From NCBI GenBank assembly GCA_020849535.1, contig JADLGB010000235.1, forward strand, positions 1-64,000: 64,000 nt of DNA. Reading direction: 5' to 3'. The DNA comes from Candidatus Hydrogenedentota bacterium. GTDB taxonomy: Bacteria > Hydrogenedentota > Hydrogenedentia > Hydrogenedentales > SLHB01. Positions 42,801 to 51,333 of this stretch are shown piece after piece. The stretch's first letter is position 1. Each line of letters starts with the position of its first letter. The translations under genes were made by a program, and so were the position numbers. The notes beneath the pieces were generated by a model that saw nothing but the letters and a program-made list of their open reading frames with translations, did not search any database and was not told the DNA's origin.

Positions 42801-42986
42801 CGCCGGAATCAAGGCCCATTGGCCGCTGTCCATTGCCGGTTGGCTGTTTGCGGGTAATTCCTTTGCCTCCGCGAAGCTCCCCCGCGAAGGTTCTTCAGGA
42901 GGGCGGTCCTTGGGTGCGCACCCGGCCAGGGTCGGGCAAACAAGTGCAAGCCGGAGGAGGGAATGAAGCAACTTCGTAGAGCACAT
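39810..42986 (-). CDS. Lipoprotein fusion: SUMF1-like, EF-hand and arylsulfotransferase-like domains
   Basis: The 1058-residue product starts at ATG 42986, nine bases after GAGG. A lipobox LAGC places the acylated cysteine at residue 23. Residues about 52-380 form a sulfatase-modifying-factor-like domain (IPAGRFEMG, EVTNAEYCRFLN, RLPSEAEWEYAARGG, GNVWEW, VLRGGNW, GFRVAR). The cysteine pair needed by true formylglycine-generating enzymes after the RGG motif is absent, so it is probably not an active FGE. A Pro/Arg linker leads to four EF-hand calcium loops (D436SNGDG, D460TNGDG, D494TDGNG, D518LNGDG). From about 570 the rest resembles an arylsulfotransferase-type propeller (HHDVAVLPNGNILALA, WEWHVWDHL, HMNSIAYSPELDQIVLSVR, ANGNTLIC). 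It sits outside the inner membrane, next to a phosphoesterase and a sulfatase gene. Confidence 0.82.
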   Translation of the reverse strand: MCSTKLLHSLLRLALVCPTLAGCAPKDRPPEEPSRGSFAEAKELPANSQPAMDSGQWALIPAGRFEMGDHHDLGGVEHPSDEIPIHLVQLDSFYISRMEVTNAEYCRFLNAAIDAKSIMVRDGLVYTQDGTMLLCDTNASDPASSIHWDGQHFVLADGRAEHPVVCVRWQGAVEYCNWLSTAEDLRLCYQPDMSACDYAAPGYRLPSEAEWEYAARGGQTDSYRIFPWGDEPDTARVNWPGSGDPYETGPYPWTTPVGFYNGQLHKKGDFDWPGPQLEYQTSDGANGYGLYDVSGNVWEWVNDWYQRDYYAVSPLRNPAGPDTGQPLPDGNPYHVLRGGNWYNGEWGHGRVSNRDPAYYRGPDDPNHSWYHVGFRVARSTAQRETAGQERPRAERPDQRPERPRPPQPAPDSGRGSQRPAPPRDRGPQLDKFQGTDSNGDGTVTMDEFLFHEEKKFGRIDTNGDGSISPAEMEANEARPDNSPRHGDQKFSRTDTDGNGAVSLDEYLAGERMAFPRWDLNGDGVLSREELIGGQQRPGREPRPQGREERREPPREGRGPAPTEPAKEKQVLNIEVLSEGRLGLVKETPEAAPGYTLFAPKHRTMTYLMNNAGQVVHEWTASAYEPGQTVYLLENGNLLRCCFTHAQGFTRGGEGGRLEEYDWDDNLVWEFDYANEQHMLHHDVAVLPNGNILALAVERKTREECLAAGFSPEMMRDQELFPDYVLEIQPTRPKGGTVVWEWHVWDHLIQANDPAKANFGNVREHPERVDVDCNGRPTPAFWNHMNSIAYSPELDQIVLSVRGCSEIWTIDHSTTTQEAKGSTGGRYGHGGDLLYRWGNPAAYQRGTAADRMLFQQHDAHWIPVGYPGAGNILIFNNGLDRGYSSVEEIVPPRDASGGYAMPETGTFGPVKPAWHFETARKTDFFSSEISGVQRLANGNTLICAGVLGVFFEVTPQGATVWKYVNPVVRGGTLAQGEQPGVDERGHYLNAVFKVHRYSPDYAGLAGRDLSPRGMLELPETQKGRTGWDRANTPPSRPNRRPDSQESDERNSVIRSLGYL

Positions 42987-43050
42987 TGGGCAATACCTCA
43001 CTTCATAGGGACTGGAACCTGAGAAGACCTATCCCCCGATGCATTCTTGG

Positions 43051-44541
43051 TCAGTGCGGTTTACGCGCACGCACTTCGTATTCATAAACTGCCTCAGGCG
43101 GCTTGACCGCGGAGTTTCCTCCTGGCGTTTCCGCGAGATGAACATATGTGACTCTTGCGGTATCGGCGTCGATCGCGACGCGCAGATATCCCGGACTGGA
43201 CAGGAAGTCTCCGCTGATGTACCCGTACTTATTAGCGAACGAGGTGAGGTCGCGTCCCCCCGGATGTGACGGCTGTGGCACAAGCTGGTAGGTGATTCCG
43301 TCCAGTTCTTGACGCGCGAAGAAGTGATCGTGGCCATGAAATACCACGGCAACTCCATGGCGCTTCAGCAGGTCGTGAATGGGCTCCTCCCAACCGGGAC
43401 GCCTTGCAGCAAACTGGGACTCCCCGTTTCGATCAAGCCCGCCCCATTCGAAGAGCCTGGCCGCCTCCGCACCGCCGCGCATGACATCATCGACGCCACC
43501 GACAAGATTATGGATGAAGATGAAGATGAACGCGGCGTCGCTCCGCTCCAGCGTCTCCCGCAACCACAGATACTGCTCCTTGCCGAGGCTCTTGTTCCAA
43601 GGGTCTTTGCTTCGCCCGTTCTGTTCCTGCGAAAACCAGTACGGGTCTAACACAATGAACTGGGCGTCACCCCATCGCCACGCGTAGTAATCCTGAAGGT
43701 GCCCCAGCGGCTCAATCACGTTCACATTGCCTGCGTAGAAAGCTCCCGGGATGGGGTTTGGGAAAAGACGGGTGCGCATGCCGTGCGACCAGCCGGACAT
43801 GCTGTCCGTTCCTCCATCGAAGCGGCGTGCCGATTCGCCGTCATGGTTTCCAAGCACCAGAAACATGGGGGCGGAGTGGCAGAGCAAGCCCAGGTAGTAG
43901 CGCTGGGCAAAATACTGGGCCCGCGCCTCCCTGAAGGCGTTTCCGCGTTTGTCGGTCATGAAGGTGTCCCCCAAGTCGATCACGAAGTCGGGGGCGTCGC
44001 TCAGCATGGACCGGAGTGCGCGTTCGTAGATGGCGCCCCCATTGGCCGTGTCCAGGTGGGAATCCGCCTGAATCGTGAATACAAAGGGTGTGCCGGGAGC
44101 CCGCTGCGTATGGAATGAGTGGATTTCGTCCGCTGCGAAGTCCTGCGCCTCCGGCCGCTTCCACAGGAGCCGGTAGGAGTAGCGCGTACCCGGCTTCAGT
44201 CCGGTTAGTTCGAATGTTTGCGGCACTTGCGGCGTGAATTGCTTTGGTTCCGTGCGAGAGTTCAAAGAAGCATCTGTCAGGCCGCATTCGACGTATCCCT
44301 CCATGGGCGCGTAGGCGACAATGCTGGCGGTCACGCTTTTGTCCGTGGGACGGCACAGGATGATGTCAAAAGCGTGTTCAGGGACACCGGTGTAGAATAC
44401 GGAAGGCGGCGGCGCGTTGCTCCCGGTGGTGGCAGCGGTAGCCTGCTTCTTTGCCTTCCTGCCAGCATCCTGGGCGTCAACATTCAGGACTGACACAAGG
44501 CCCACTAGCACCAGCAAAACTCGCGATGTTCCCCTCAGCAT
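43051..44541 (-). CDS. Exported metallophosphoesterase, purple-acid-phosphatase-like
   Basis: The 496-residue product starts at ATG 44541, eight bases after GAGGAGGT; the GTG at 44559 is part of the ribosome site. A signal peptide is followed by a fibronectin-like N-terminal domain (FELTGLKPGTRYSYRLLW) and a calcineurin-type phosphoesterase core: QADSHLD, DLGDTF, VLGNHDG, HNLVGG and FHGHDHFF, which supply the two-metal ligands. Exported phosphatase or phosphodiesterase activity is likely, with an unknown substrate. It lies 30 bases downstream of the sulfatase gene and 64 bases upstream of the fusion lipoprotein gene on the same strand, suggesting a common transcript. Confidence 0.82.
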   Translation of the reverse strand: MLRGTSRVLLVLVGLVSVLNVDAQDAGRKAKKQATAATTGSNAPPPSVFYTGVPEHAFDIILCRPTDKSVTASIVAYAPMEGYVECGLTDASLNSRTEPKQFTPQVPQTFELTGLKPGTRYSYRLLWKRPEAQDFAADEIHSFHTQRAPGTPFVFTIQADSHLDTANGGAIYERALRSMLSDAPDFVIDLGDTFMTDKRGNAFREARAQYFAQRYYLGLLCHSAPMFLVLGNHDGESARRFDGGTDSMSGWSHGMRTRLFPNPIPGAFYAGNVNVIEPLGHLQDYYAWRWGDAQFIVLDPYWFSQEQNGRSKDPWNKSLGKEQYLWLRETLERSDAAFIFIFIHNLVGGVDDVMRGGAEAARLFEWGGLDRNGESQFAARRPGWEEPIHDLLKRHGVAVVFHGHDHFFARQELDGITYQLVPQPSHPGGRDLTSFANKYGYISGDFLSSPGYLRVAIDADTARVTYVHLAETPGGNSAVKPPEAVYEYEVRARKPH

Positions 44542-44571
44542 CAAGGTCCACCTCCTCACTTTTCAGCTCGC

Positions 44572-46071
44572 TCAAAGGGACTTCTGATTCTCACGCCGTC
44601 GGGTTCCCTGCCGCCGGTCTCCGCCTTTTCCCTCGCCCGGTTTCGCATCGGGCGCGCGCTTTGACGCTTTGCCGCCGGACCCTTTCGGCTTCGCGCCAGC
44701 CCCTTTCAGCTTGGTGCTGTGGGAGTCTGATGCGATTTCATGTGCGATCGCCGCGAGCTTCGTTAACGTCTCAGGTTGCTCCGCCGCGCAATCGTGCTCT
44801 TCCGACGGGTCTTGCCCGATCCGGAACAGGTGTTTCTCGCCTTCCTCAGGCAGTTCGACATACTTCCATTCACCGTCCAGTACAGCGAGATCCTTGCCCT
44901 GCCCGATGACGATACGATCCGGCAGACTAGGGGCAATGGCGCGAATCGCCTCCCAACGGTCACGTCCGTCGAAGGGCAGCTTGTTCCCAGTAGGCACGCC
45001 CGTCACCCCGGCTAACGTCGGAAAGACATCCATAACTGAAAGGAACGTCTCGTTCCTGGCACCGGAGGAGATGACACCAGGCCAATGTATCCAGGCGGGT
45101 ACGCGGATTCCCCCGTCCCATACAGTCCCCTTCTCGCCCCGCAGTGGCCTGTTGCTGCCTGCGCCCGCACTCGACTGAGAGCCGTTGTCACCGAAGAAGA
45201 CCGTCAGCGTATTGTTGGCGATTCCTTGCTTGTCCAGGGCTTCGAAAAGACGGCCGATGGCTGCGTCCATGGCACTGACCACGGCGCTGTGAGTACGGGC
45301 TTTCCGGTCACCCACTCCGGCGTATTGGGCAAGCCACGATCCCGGCGCGGAATGGGGTCCGTGCGCGGCGTTGAACGGCAGGTAGAGCAGGAAAGGACGC
45401 GCCGGGTCGCGCTTCTCTATAAGGCCTATGGCTTCCTGAGTCAGAAGATCCGTGGAGTAGCCCTCTTCCTGGACCGTCACGCCGTTGCGTTGCCAATCCA
45501 CCTGGTTAAGTTCCCGGTTCACGTGCTGAAAGTAGTCGATGGCGCCTCCGAGATGTCCGTAGAAGTGGTCGAACCCTCGGTTCATGGGCAAGTAGGCGGG
45601 GTCTGTAAATCCACCCAGGTGCCACTTCCCGCACATCCACGTTTGGTAGCCCGCCGCCCGGAAGGTCTCCGGCAGCAAGTGCTCATCCAGAGAAAGCCCG
45701 GCGTCTGCCGGCTTGAAAGTGCCCGTGATCCCGTGCCTCAGCGGGTTGCGGCCTGTGAGCAGTCCAGCCCGGGTTGGGCTGCACACGGGAAATACATAGA
45801 ACCGTTCCAACGCGGCGCCTTCCCCCGCGAGCCGGTCTATGTTGGGAGTGCGAATCGTGCTGCCGTGATACCCCACGTCCCCCCAGCCATAGTCGTCGGC
45901 GACTAGGATGACGATATTCGGCCTGGACGCTTTCGAAGCCGATACGGCGGGTGTTGGACCGGGGGAACTCTCCGCGTGTATGGGAAGAGTTCCGGCAAAA
46001 GCTCCCAGAGAGGCCAGAACGGATACTCGGGCGGCTTCCGTGATGAACGCTCGACGTGAAAGTTGATCCAT
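44572..46071 (-). CDS. Tat-exported type I sulfatase
   Basis: The 499-residue arylsulfatase-family enzyme starts at ATG 46071, nine bases after GGAGG. The N-terminus carries a twin-arginine signal (SRRAFI, then a hydrophobic stretch). The core begins RPNIVILVADDYGWGDVGYHG with metal aspartates D59-D60. The active-site signature is C97-S-P-T-R followed by AGLLTGRNPLRHG, so Cys97 must be converted to formylglycine. GDNGSQS gives the second metal pair. The last 45 or so residues form a Lys/Arg/Gly-rich tail (KGAGAKPKGSGGKASKRAP...), which is uncommon and could bind polyanions. It probably removes sulfate esters from a polysaccharide. The maturation enzyme is not in the window, since the neighbouring SUMF1-like domain lacks its cysteines. 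Confidence 0.9.
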   Translation of the reverse strand: MDQLSRRAFITEAARVSVLASLGAFAGTLPIHAESSPGPTPAVSASKASRPNIVILVADDYGWGDVGYHGSTIRTPNIDRLAGEGAALERFYVFPVCSPTRAGLLTGRNPLRHGITGTFKPADAGLSLDEHLLPETFRAAGYQTWMCGKWHLGGFTDPAYLPMNRGFDHFYGHLGGAIDYFQHVNRELNQVDWQRNGVTVQEEGYSTDLLTQEAIGLIEKRDPARPFLLYLPFNAAHGPHSAPGSWLAQYAGVGDRKARTHSAVVSAMDAAIGRLFEALDKQGIANNTLTVFFGDNGSQSSAGAGSNRPLRGEKGTVWDGGIRVPAWIHWPGVISSGARNETFLSVMDVFPTLAGVTGVPTGNKLPFDGRDRWEAIRAIAPSLPDRIVIGQGKDLAVLDGEWKYVELPEEGEKHLFRIGQDPSEEHDCAAEQPETLTKLAAIAHEIASDSHSTKLKGAGAKPKGSGGKASKRAPDAKPGEGKGGDRRQGTRRRENQKSL

Positions 46072-46171
46072 GGCGTGATACCTCCGCCGCAGTAAACACC
46101 GTGCCGGGGAGGCAGTTCCCCAAAACGGGCAACATGAACAGAATGTAATCTTCTTGGAGTTTTGAGAGTGC

Positions 46172-47215
46172 TCAGTCCAGCAGGGGATTGGTCTCTTTGA
46201 GGAACACTCCAACGACAAGGTCATTGATAGGCGGAGGTTTGCGATGTGCCACGTCGTAGGAGGTGATGCAAAACCAACCGGCGGTGCCCCACATCGTGAT
46301 ACAGCGCAAGTTCGCTATCACCAATAGTCTATCCTGGTCGCCATCGTACGCCCCGATGATTTCCGGGACGTAACCCTCCGAGAACACGCAGGAATTGCTC
46401 TCTTTGAATTCCTCGCACAAGTGCAAGGTGTCGCGAGCGATTGCCTCTCTACTGCTGATGTCGACTTCCCGGTTGTCCCTGAGGTACCCGAGATAAGACC
46501 TCAGTCCTGGAGTGGGTTCCGTTCCGATTGGAACTTCCTGGTTCGGGTCCATCACGAGGTTCCCCTGAAGTCCGCGCATCGACCGGTAGACTTCCTCCGT
46601 GACGGCCACGTTTGTCCCGTAGACAAGCACGTCCCCGTTGAGATAGACCATCGGCACCAGTCCGTTGACGATGACGACCTCCGGCAAGTGCGAAAGGTAT
46701 TGCGCTGCCGAGTCGCCTGGCGAAGGGGGGCCGCCGAAGGGATGGTAGTGGCCCATCGCGATGATCTCATATCCCTGCAACCAGAGTTCGACCTCGTCCC
46801 CAAGGAACGGCAGCTCTTTCCGGTCCAGCCACGCGCTGAGAAACGCGGGCAACACGCGGGGCACCAATCCGTTCCAGGTGCGTATGGGCTTCTGGCATAG
46901 CGCTCCATCGGGTTCGCGAACGATTGCGAAGAGTTTTCCCGTGTAGTCGTCCAGGGCGTCTTCAACAAGCTCCCGCCGGTATCGCTTGACTTGATCCGGC
47001 GACAGTAGAAACGCCTCCATGTCGAAGGATGAGTAGGCGAAAGCCTTCGGCGTTAACGGCGAGGTGTACATGTCCGCGAGGTACCCGTACACGGCCACGG
47101 GATGCGTAGGCGAGAAGAGCATGGGCAATGCCATCAGTGTGCAGAAGGCCGCCAGCAAACGCCATTGGCCCACCGCCCATCCGCATTGGATCGCATCTTG
47201 CTCACGTCGCTTCAT
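46172..47215 (-). CDS. Membrane-anchored protein with JAMM-like motif, unknown function
   Basis: The 347-residue product starts at ATG 47215, nine bases after GAGG. A hydrophobic helix at about 18-34 anchors or exports it. The middle holds GHYHPFGGPPSPGD at 155-168: two histidines (H156, H158), then Ser165 and Asp168, an arrangement close to the JAMM/MPN+ metalloprotease motif (H-x-H-x7-S-x2-D), here with six residues between the second His and the Ser. The following EVVIVNGLVPMVYLNGDVLVYG is compatible with that fold. The rest is unfamiliar and cysteine-containing. A metal-dependent isopeptidase or amidase role is only a hypothesis. It is the first gene on this strand after a divergent gap and may head the sulfatase unit (100 bases to the sulfatase start). 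Confidence 0.55.
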   Translation of the reverse strand: MKRREQDAIQCGWAVGQWRLLAAFCTLMALPMLFSPTHPVAVYGYLADMYTSPLTPKAFAYSSFDMEAFLLSPDQVKRYRRELVEDALDDYTGKLFAIVREPDGALCQKPIRTWNGLVPRVLPAFLSAWLDRKELPFLGDEVELWLQGYEIIAMGHYHPFGGPPSPGDSAAQYLSHLPEVVIVNGLVPMVYLNGDVLVYGTNVAVTEEVYRSMRGLQGNLVMDPNQEVPIGTEPTPGLRSYLGYLRDNREVDISSREAIARDTLHLCEEFKESNSCVFSEGYVPEIIGAYDGDQDRLLVIANLRCITMWGTAGWFCITSYDVAHRKPPPINDLVVGVFLKETNPLLD

Positions 47216-47479
47216 GTCGCAATGCCTCACTTCGCAGGAATGGTACGATCCAAACCCTGACGGCCGAATGAAGCGCAGATGAAGAAATCGTAATGGGGCA
47301 GGGTTTTGCGAGAAACGTGAAATCTATCACGCGTGGGCTCGTACGTATCGATCCGCTGTACGAGAGAAATGCGATTACTCAGGAGAGGACCCGTGTGCTT
47401 TATCGATGGTCCAGTGGTATAAAATCTCGGGGGGGCCTGTCTTGCCGGAGTTGAGAGCAGACGAATGAAGGGACGAGAC

Positions 47480-49030
47480 ATGAAACATGTGTTGACGGTA
47501 TCCGCCATCCTGTGTGGGGTCTGTTGCATTTCATTGCCGTGCACCGCCGCCGAAAATGGAAGTCCACAGTCGTTCATTGCGAGTTGGAACGTCTCCAGCA
47601 AGCAGTTCATCGATGCGCCGGAGTTTCGTCTGCTGCCCCTTCCCGGAACGGCCGAGTACCACGCCGTCATCAGCCAGGACGGACAGGAGTGGACGGTGCA
47701 ATCCGCCTCGCCGATTCTCAAACTGGAGTCAATTTGGGGCCAAGTTGCAGGTGGGAAATTCTCGGTGACCTTCCGTTGGACCGATGCGCAGGGGGGATTG
47801 CTCAAAGAGGAAACCAGCGAAAAGGTGAAGGCGCCGGACTTTGCGGGCTTCAATGAACCCGCGATGGATTGGAGTGCCGCGGCGGACCGGAACATTGCGT
47901 ATCTGATCCATGAATCCGACCAGAACACGACCGCGCCGTACCGCGAGCCGGGGGTGCCGGTCTGGATTTGGGCCGCCACGCCCACGCACGTGGCGAGTTA
48001 CCCGTGCATCACCATCAATAACATGATTTGGGCGTTTCTGGCGCATGTGAAGAACGGTGGGCCTCAAAGCGAGGAAGCCCTGCGGCTTGCCCGCGTCAGC
48101 GCGGACTGGGCGCTCGAACATCGCCAACCCAACGACGGCGCGCTGCCCCTCTTTCCCTATTCGACGATTACGAAAGGCAGTTTCGGCGGCCATGTCGAGG
48201 GTGAGTCTGTCAATTTGTTACGGGCGTCATGGTTTGCCATCAGCTTTGTCGACCTCTACGCGATGACGAAACACGAACCCTACCTGGAGTATGCGCACCA
48301 CATCGCGGATACCACAGTCAAATTCCAGAATGCGGACGGCAGCTTCCCATACCGCGTCGATCCGAAGACCGGCGCGGTGACCGAGCAGTACAACTGCAGC
48401 GTCATGGAATTCGTGGAACTGGTGGAGAAGCTCGAACCCTATGGGTTCGATGCACGCCGCGCCATGGCCGCGCAGCGGACCCTCGAATGGGTCAGGGCCT
48501 ACGTGCTCGCAACCAACAACTGGAAAGCCGCCTACGAAGATGTCGGCGAGACGCGGTTCTACACGAACCTCTCGCAGATGCCCGCGCAGCAATTGATCCG
48601 GTACCTATGCCGGCACAAGGACTAAAACCCCGCCTATTTGCCCGAGGCAGTCCAATTGAACCGTTGGGTTGAGGATCAGTTCGTCACGTTTGGACCCGAC
48701 AACGCGGCCTCGCCCGTGCGGGTGAAGGGTCCGCTGGTGTTCGAGCAGTTCATCTGCTGGTGGCCGATGGATGGCCATACCGCCAACTGGATCCTGTCGT
48801 TGATCGAATTACACAGGGCCACCGGCGAAAGTGTCTATCTCGACAAAGCCAAGGCCGCGGCAAACGCTATCTGCGCCGAGCAGTTTGAGGATGGCCAATT
48901 CTCCACCTGGGGCCGCGACTTCGAAACCGGCGAATCCCGCGCCAATGCAGAGAATTGGTACAACGCGGGCGCCTTCTCCGACTGGGCATTGTATACTCTC
49001 GTGCAGTATACGAAGGGTTTGAAGGAGTAA
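47480..49030 (+). pseudogene. Exported (alpha/alpha)6-type protein interrupted by in-frame TAA
   Basis: ATG 47480 behind AAGGGAC starts a secreted protein (signal peptide ending near CTAA) of 381 residues that stops at TAA 48623-48625. The same frame continues at once as NPAYLPEAVQLNRWVEDQF and runs 135 more codons to a stop at 49030. The second part has no ribosome site and only a TTG as first start, and its content (helix-rich with WWPMDGHTANWILSLIELH, NAENWYNAGAFSDWALY) continues the alpha-helical toroid of the first part. This reads as one gene with a nonsense change, for example GAA to TAA. The intact protein of about 516 residues would be a helical-barrel glycan-active enzyme or isomerase. 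A sequencing or assembly error cannot be excluded. Confidence 0.72.
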
Positions 49031-49071
49031 GGGGCAGCCCTCGCTATTGCCCGGGGCCCTCAATTAGGCCA

Positions 49072-50760
49072 TCACAAACCAATCAACGAAATCTCGCCCC
49101 AGTAGGCGGCTTCGCAGAACCATCCCGTGGGCTGGTTCAGGATTTCGGCCTTGACGGTCTTGCCCGCGTAGGGGGCGAGGTCCACGTCCACGGTGAGCCA
49201 TCCGTCTTGGACGGTTTCCGCGCTGACCGGCGTGTTCACGACCTCGGCGCCGTCGATCTTCACGATGAGTTGCCAGTCACCGCCATCGTGATGGCTGACC
49301 GTGAGGCGCAGCTTGCCTTGGGTGTTAACGGGAATAGCGCCCTCACGCCAGATGATGCATGGCGTAGCACCGTCATCCGGATGCGTGACCAGCACGCGCT
49401 GGCGTCCGCGGTACTCCGCGCGGATGCCGGGATCCATTTCAAGGCCGCAGTCTTCAATCTGCCAGCCGGGGGCGAAGTCCGCGATGGCCTGGTTCATATC
49501 CGGGCGTCCATCAGATAGCGGCTTTGACCGGATGTTCTCCTCCATTTCCGCATCTGTATAGCGGCTGTTCGCGATGGGACCCGGGTTCCAGCTTTGTTCA
49601 AGAGCAGATGGTTTTGTCATTTCGCGCTTGATAAAGAAGACCTCCTTGCCGCTGCCGTCCTTCTCGATCTTACCGCCGCCGCGCATCACCGCATCGCGTG
49701 CCAGTGTCTCGCATACGTGCACGAGACTTGCGAAGGTGTAGTCGGTGTGCGTGTACTTGATGTCCTGCTTGAGTTCCGATGTGAACTTCTCGGGAACGCT
49801 CGCCAATCCCAGCGAGGTGAACAGAATTCCCGCCGCGCTGGAAGGATTGCAGTCGGAGTCCTGGCCACAGCGCGTAGCGATCTCGATGGTTTTGTCCGGG
49901 TCGCGCTGGCCGTAGAGCAAGCCCATGGCGATGTACGCGCCATTGATCTTGGCGTCGATGTTGAACGTCTTCTTGCCGTCTCCACACGAAGCCTTGCGGT
50001 ATTCGGGGTTCTCGTTGTACTTCGCCTCGATGAGGGCCCAGGTGGCCTCCCAGTCATTGGGATTGTTCTTCCACCACGCGAGGACGTCGTTGATGCACTC
50101 CGCGTACTGGCTGCCGGAGGGGATACTTTCGAGCCCTTTGCGGACGATGGCTTCAGGGTCGGTCTCGAAGAAGGCCGCCGCGTACATGGCGCCCACAAAC
50201 TGGCCGCCATACAGACCGTCGCCATAGTTCATGAGGCGTCCGAAAGTCTCGCCGAGCGCAATCGGCACATTAGGCATGCCCGGCGCAATGAGACCGGAGT
50301 AGTCCGCCTCGATCTGATAGTCGATATCATCGGCATGATGATTGAACTGGGGGTGGCCCGAATCGGGCGGCGCAATGCCCTCGCGCAGATTCCTGCGGCC
50401 CGCGGTGTTCGCGTGCCACAGCGGATACGCGCTCGTGGCGAAGCCGTAGCCTGCTTCCTTGTGAGTCACGTCCCACCCGTAGTCTTCGAGGGATTTCAGA
50501 AAGGTCATCTCGACGTACAAATCGTCCTGCCAGAACTGATTGATGTACTCGGGCCTCCACTCCGGGAAGTCGCCCGCGGGCACGATCCGGCCATTAAACT
50601 GGAACTCCGTCGGGGCGCCCCAGCCCACGCCCGCCATTTGCCCGATCCAGCCGGCAGTCATGCGGCTCACGTATTCGCTGACGGGCATCCGCAGGTAATC
50701 GTCCTGCGCGAAGGCGGCGCAGCACAGGGAACCGGCAAGGAGCAAAGGAATGCGTTTCAT
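49072..50760 (-). CDS. Secreted ADP-ribosylglycohydrolase-fold protein
   Basis: The 562-residue product begins MKRIPLLLAGSLCCAAFAQ, a clear signal peptide, so it acts outside the cytoplasm. The ADP-ribosylglycohydrolase (DraG) fold is seen from SRMTAGWIGQMAGVGWGAP through QDDLYVEM (metal acids in the DDT position) and GRLMNYGDGLYGG to GQDSDCNPSSAAG, the equivalent of the GGDTDT metal motif. The last 130 residues form a beta-sandwich (RLTVSHHDGGDWQL, TVDVDLAPYAGKTV). True ADP-ribose hydrolysis outside the cell would be odd, so a carbohydrate or nucleoside glycoside is a likely substrate. It is convergent with the interrupted gene (41 bases). Confidence 0.82.
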   Translation of the reverse strand: MKRIPLLLAGSLCCAAFAQDDYLRMPVSEYVSRMTAGWIGQMAGVGWGAPTEFQFNGRIVPAGDFPEWRPEYINQFWQDDLYVEMTFLKSLEDYGWDVTHKEAGYGFATSAYPLWHANTAGRRNLREGIAPPDSGHPQFNHHADDIDYQIEADYSGLIAPGMPNVPIALGETFGRLMNYGDGLYGGQFVGAMYAAAFFETDPEAIVRKGLESIPSGSQYAECINDVLAWWKNNPNDWEATWALIEAKYNENPEYRKASCGDGKKTFNIDAKINGAYIAMGLLYGQRDPDKTIEIATRCGQDSDCNPSSAAGILFTSLGLASVPEKFTSELKQDIKYTHTDYTFASLVHVCETLARDAVMRGGGKIEKDGSGKEVFFIKREMTKPSALEQSWNPGPIANSRYTDAEMEENIRSKPLSDGRPDMNQAIADFAPGWQIEDCGLEMDPGIRAEYRGRQRVLVTHPDDGATPCIIWREGAIPVNTQGKLRLTVSHHDGGDWQLIVKIDGAEVVNTPVSAETVQDGWLTVDVDLAPYAGKTVKAEILNQPTGWFCEAAYWGEISLIGL

Positions 50761-50893
50761 GTTTGACCTCGATACATCGTTTGATGGTACTCATGCCAGT
50801 ATCGGCATGAAGAACAAAGTCTAGTCTACTGCGCGCCAACGGTCAAATGCCCAGCAGCCCGCGCGATACCGCACGCCAGTCTGTTTTCCACTC

Positions 50894-51333
50894 AGAGCGT
50901 GTTTCAAAAGGAAGTGACCGTAAAGATCAATGGAGCCTGCGCTAAAGGGCACCCCGAATCCGTTGTTCCTTGCGATCGCCTTCCGTTAAAACCGTTCTGA
51001 GCGCTGAAAGCGCCATGCAACACTAGCCAGGGGCAGAACGAAGTGACGCCCCTGGTACGAGCCACCCACCCCTTCCAAGAGCCCTGGAAATATTGCCAAA
51101 TGGCAAGAAGGTAAGGGCGACGCAATCCATGGTCTTCACGCAGCACCCACCTGACGATTGCGACACCCCTACAGGGTGCAGTTGTGGGTGGCACGCGAAC
51201 CAGGGGTTTCGCTTCGCTCCACCCCTGGCTAGAAATGCGGCACGCCGTCAGCGTGCATGGCCGGATCCCGGTCACTTGGATCATGTCCAGACTCCGGCAA
51301 TGCGTGCGGCCACTTCCTTTTGAAACAAGCTCT
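50894..51333. mobile_element. 440-bp MITE-like element with 27-bp terminal inverted repeats
   Basis: Bases 50894-50920 and 51307-51333 are inverted repeats matching at 25 of 27 positions, with a perfect 17-base core (TGTTTCAAAAGGAAGTG and its complement). Inside, a second pair of inverted arms of about 65 bases (51004-51067 and 51186-51251) is diverged but clearly related. Each arm contains a CCAGGGGC/GCCCCTGG-type hairpin. There is no transposase frame. The right end abuts the stop codon of the Gfo/Idh/MocA gene: the final A of TGA is the first base of the repeat. Related hairpin sequence recurs at 60369-60397. The remaining bases of the gap (50761-50893) hold nothing recognisable. Confidence 0.75.

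Noticed and set aside
39810-42986. Annotation as the formylglycine-generating enzyme of the neighbouring sulfatase
   Set aside because: The SUMF1-like domain lacks the catalytic cysteines after the RGG motif.
50904-51284. 126-codon minus-strand frame inside the MITE-like element
   Set aside because: It spans inverted repeats, has no ribosome site and resembles no protein; typical spurious translation of a repeat.
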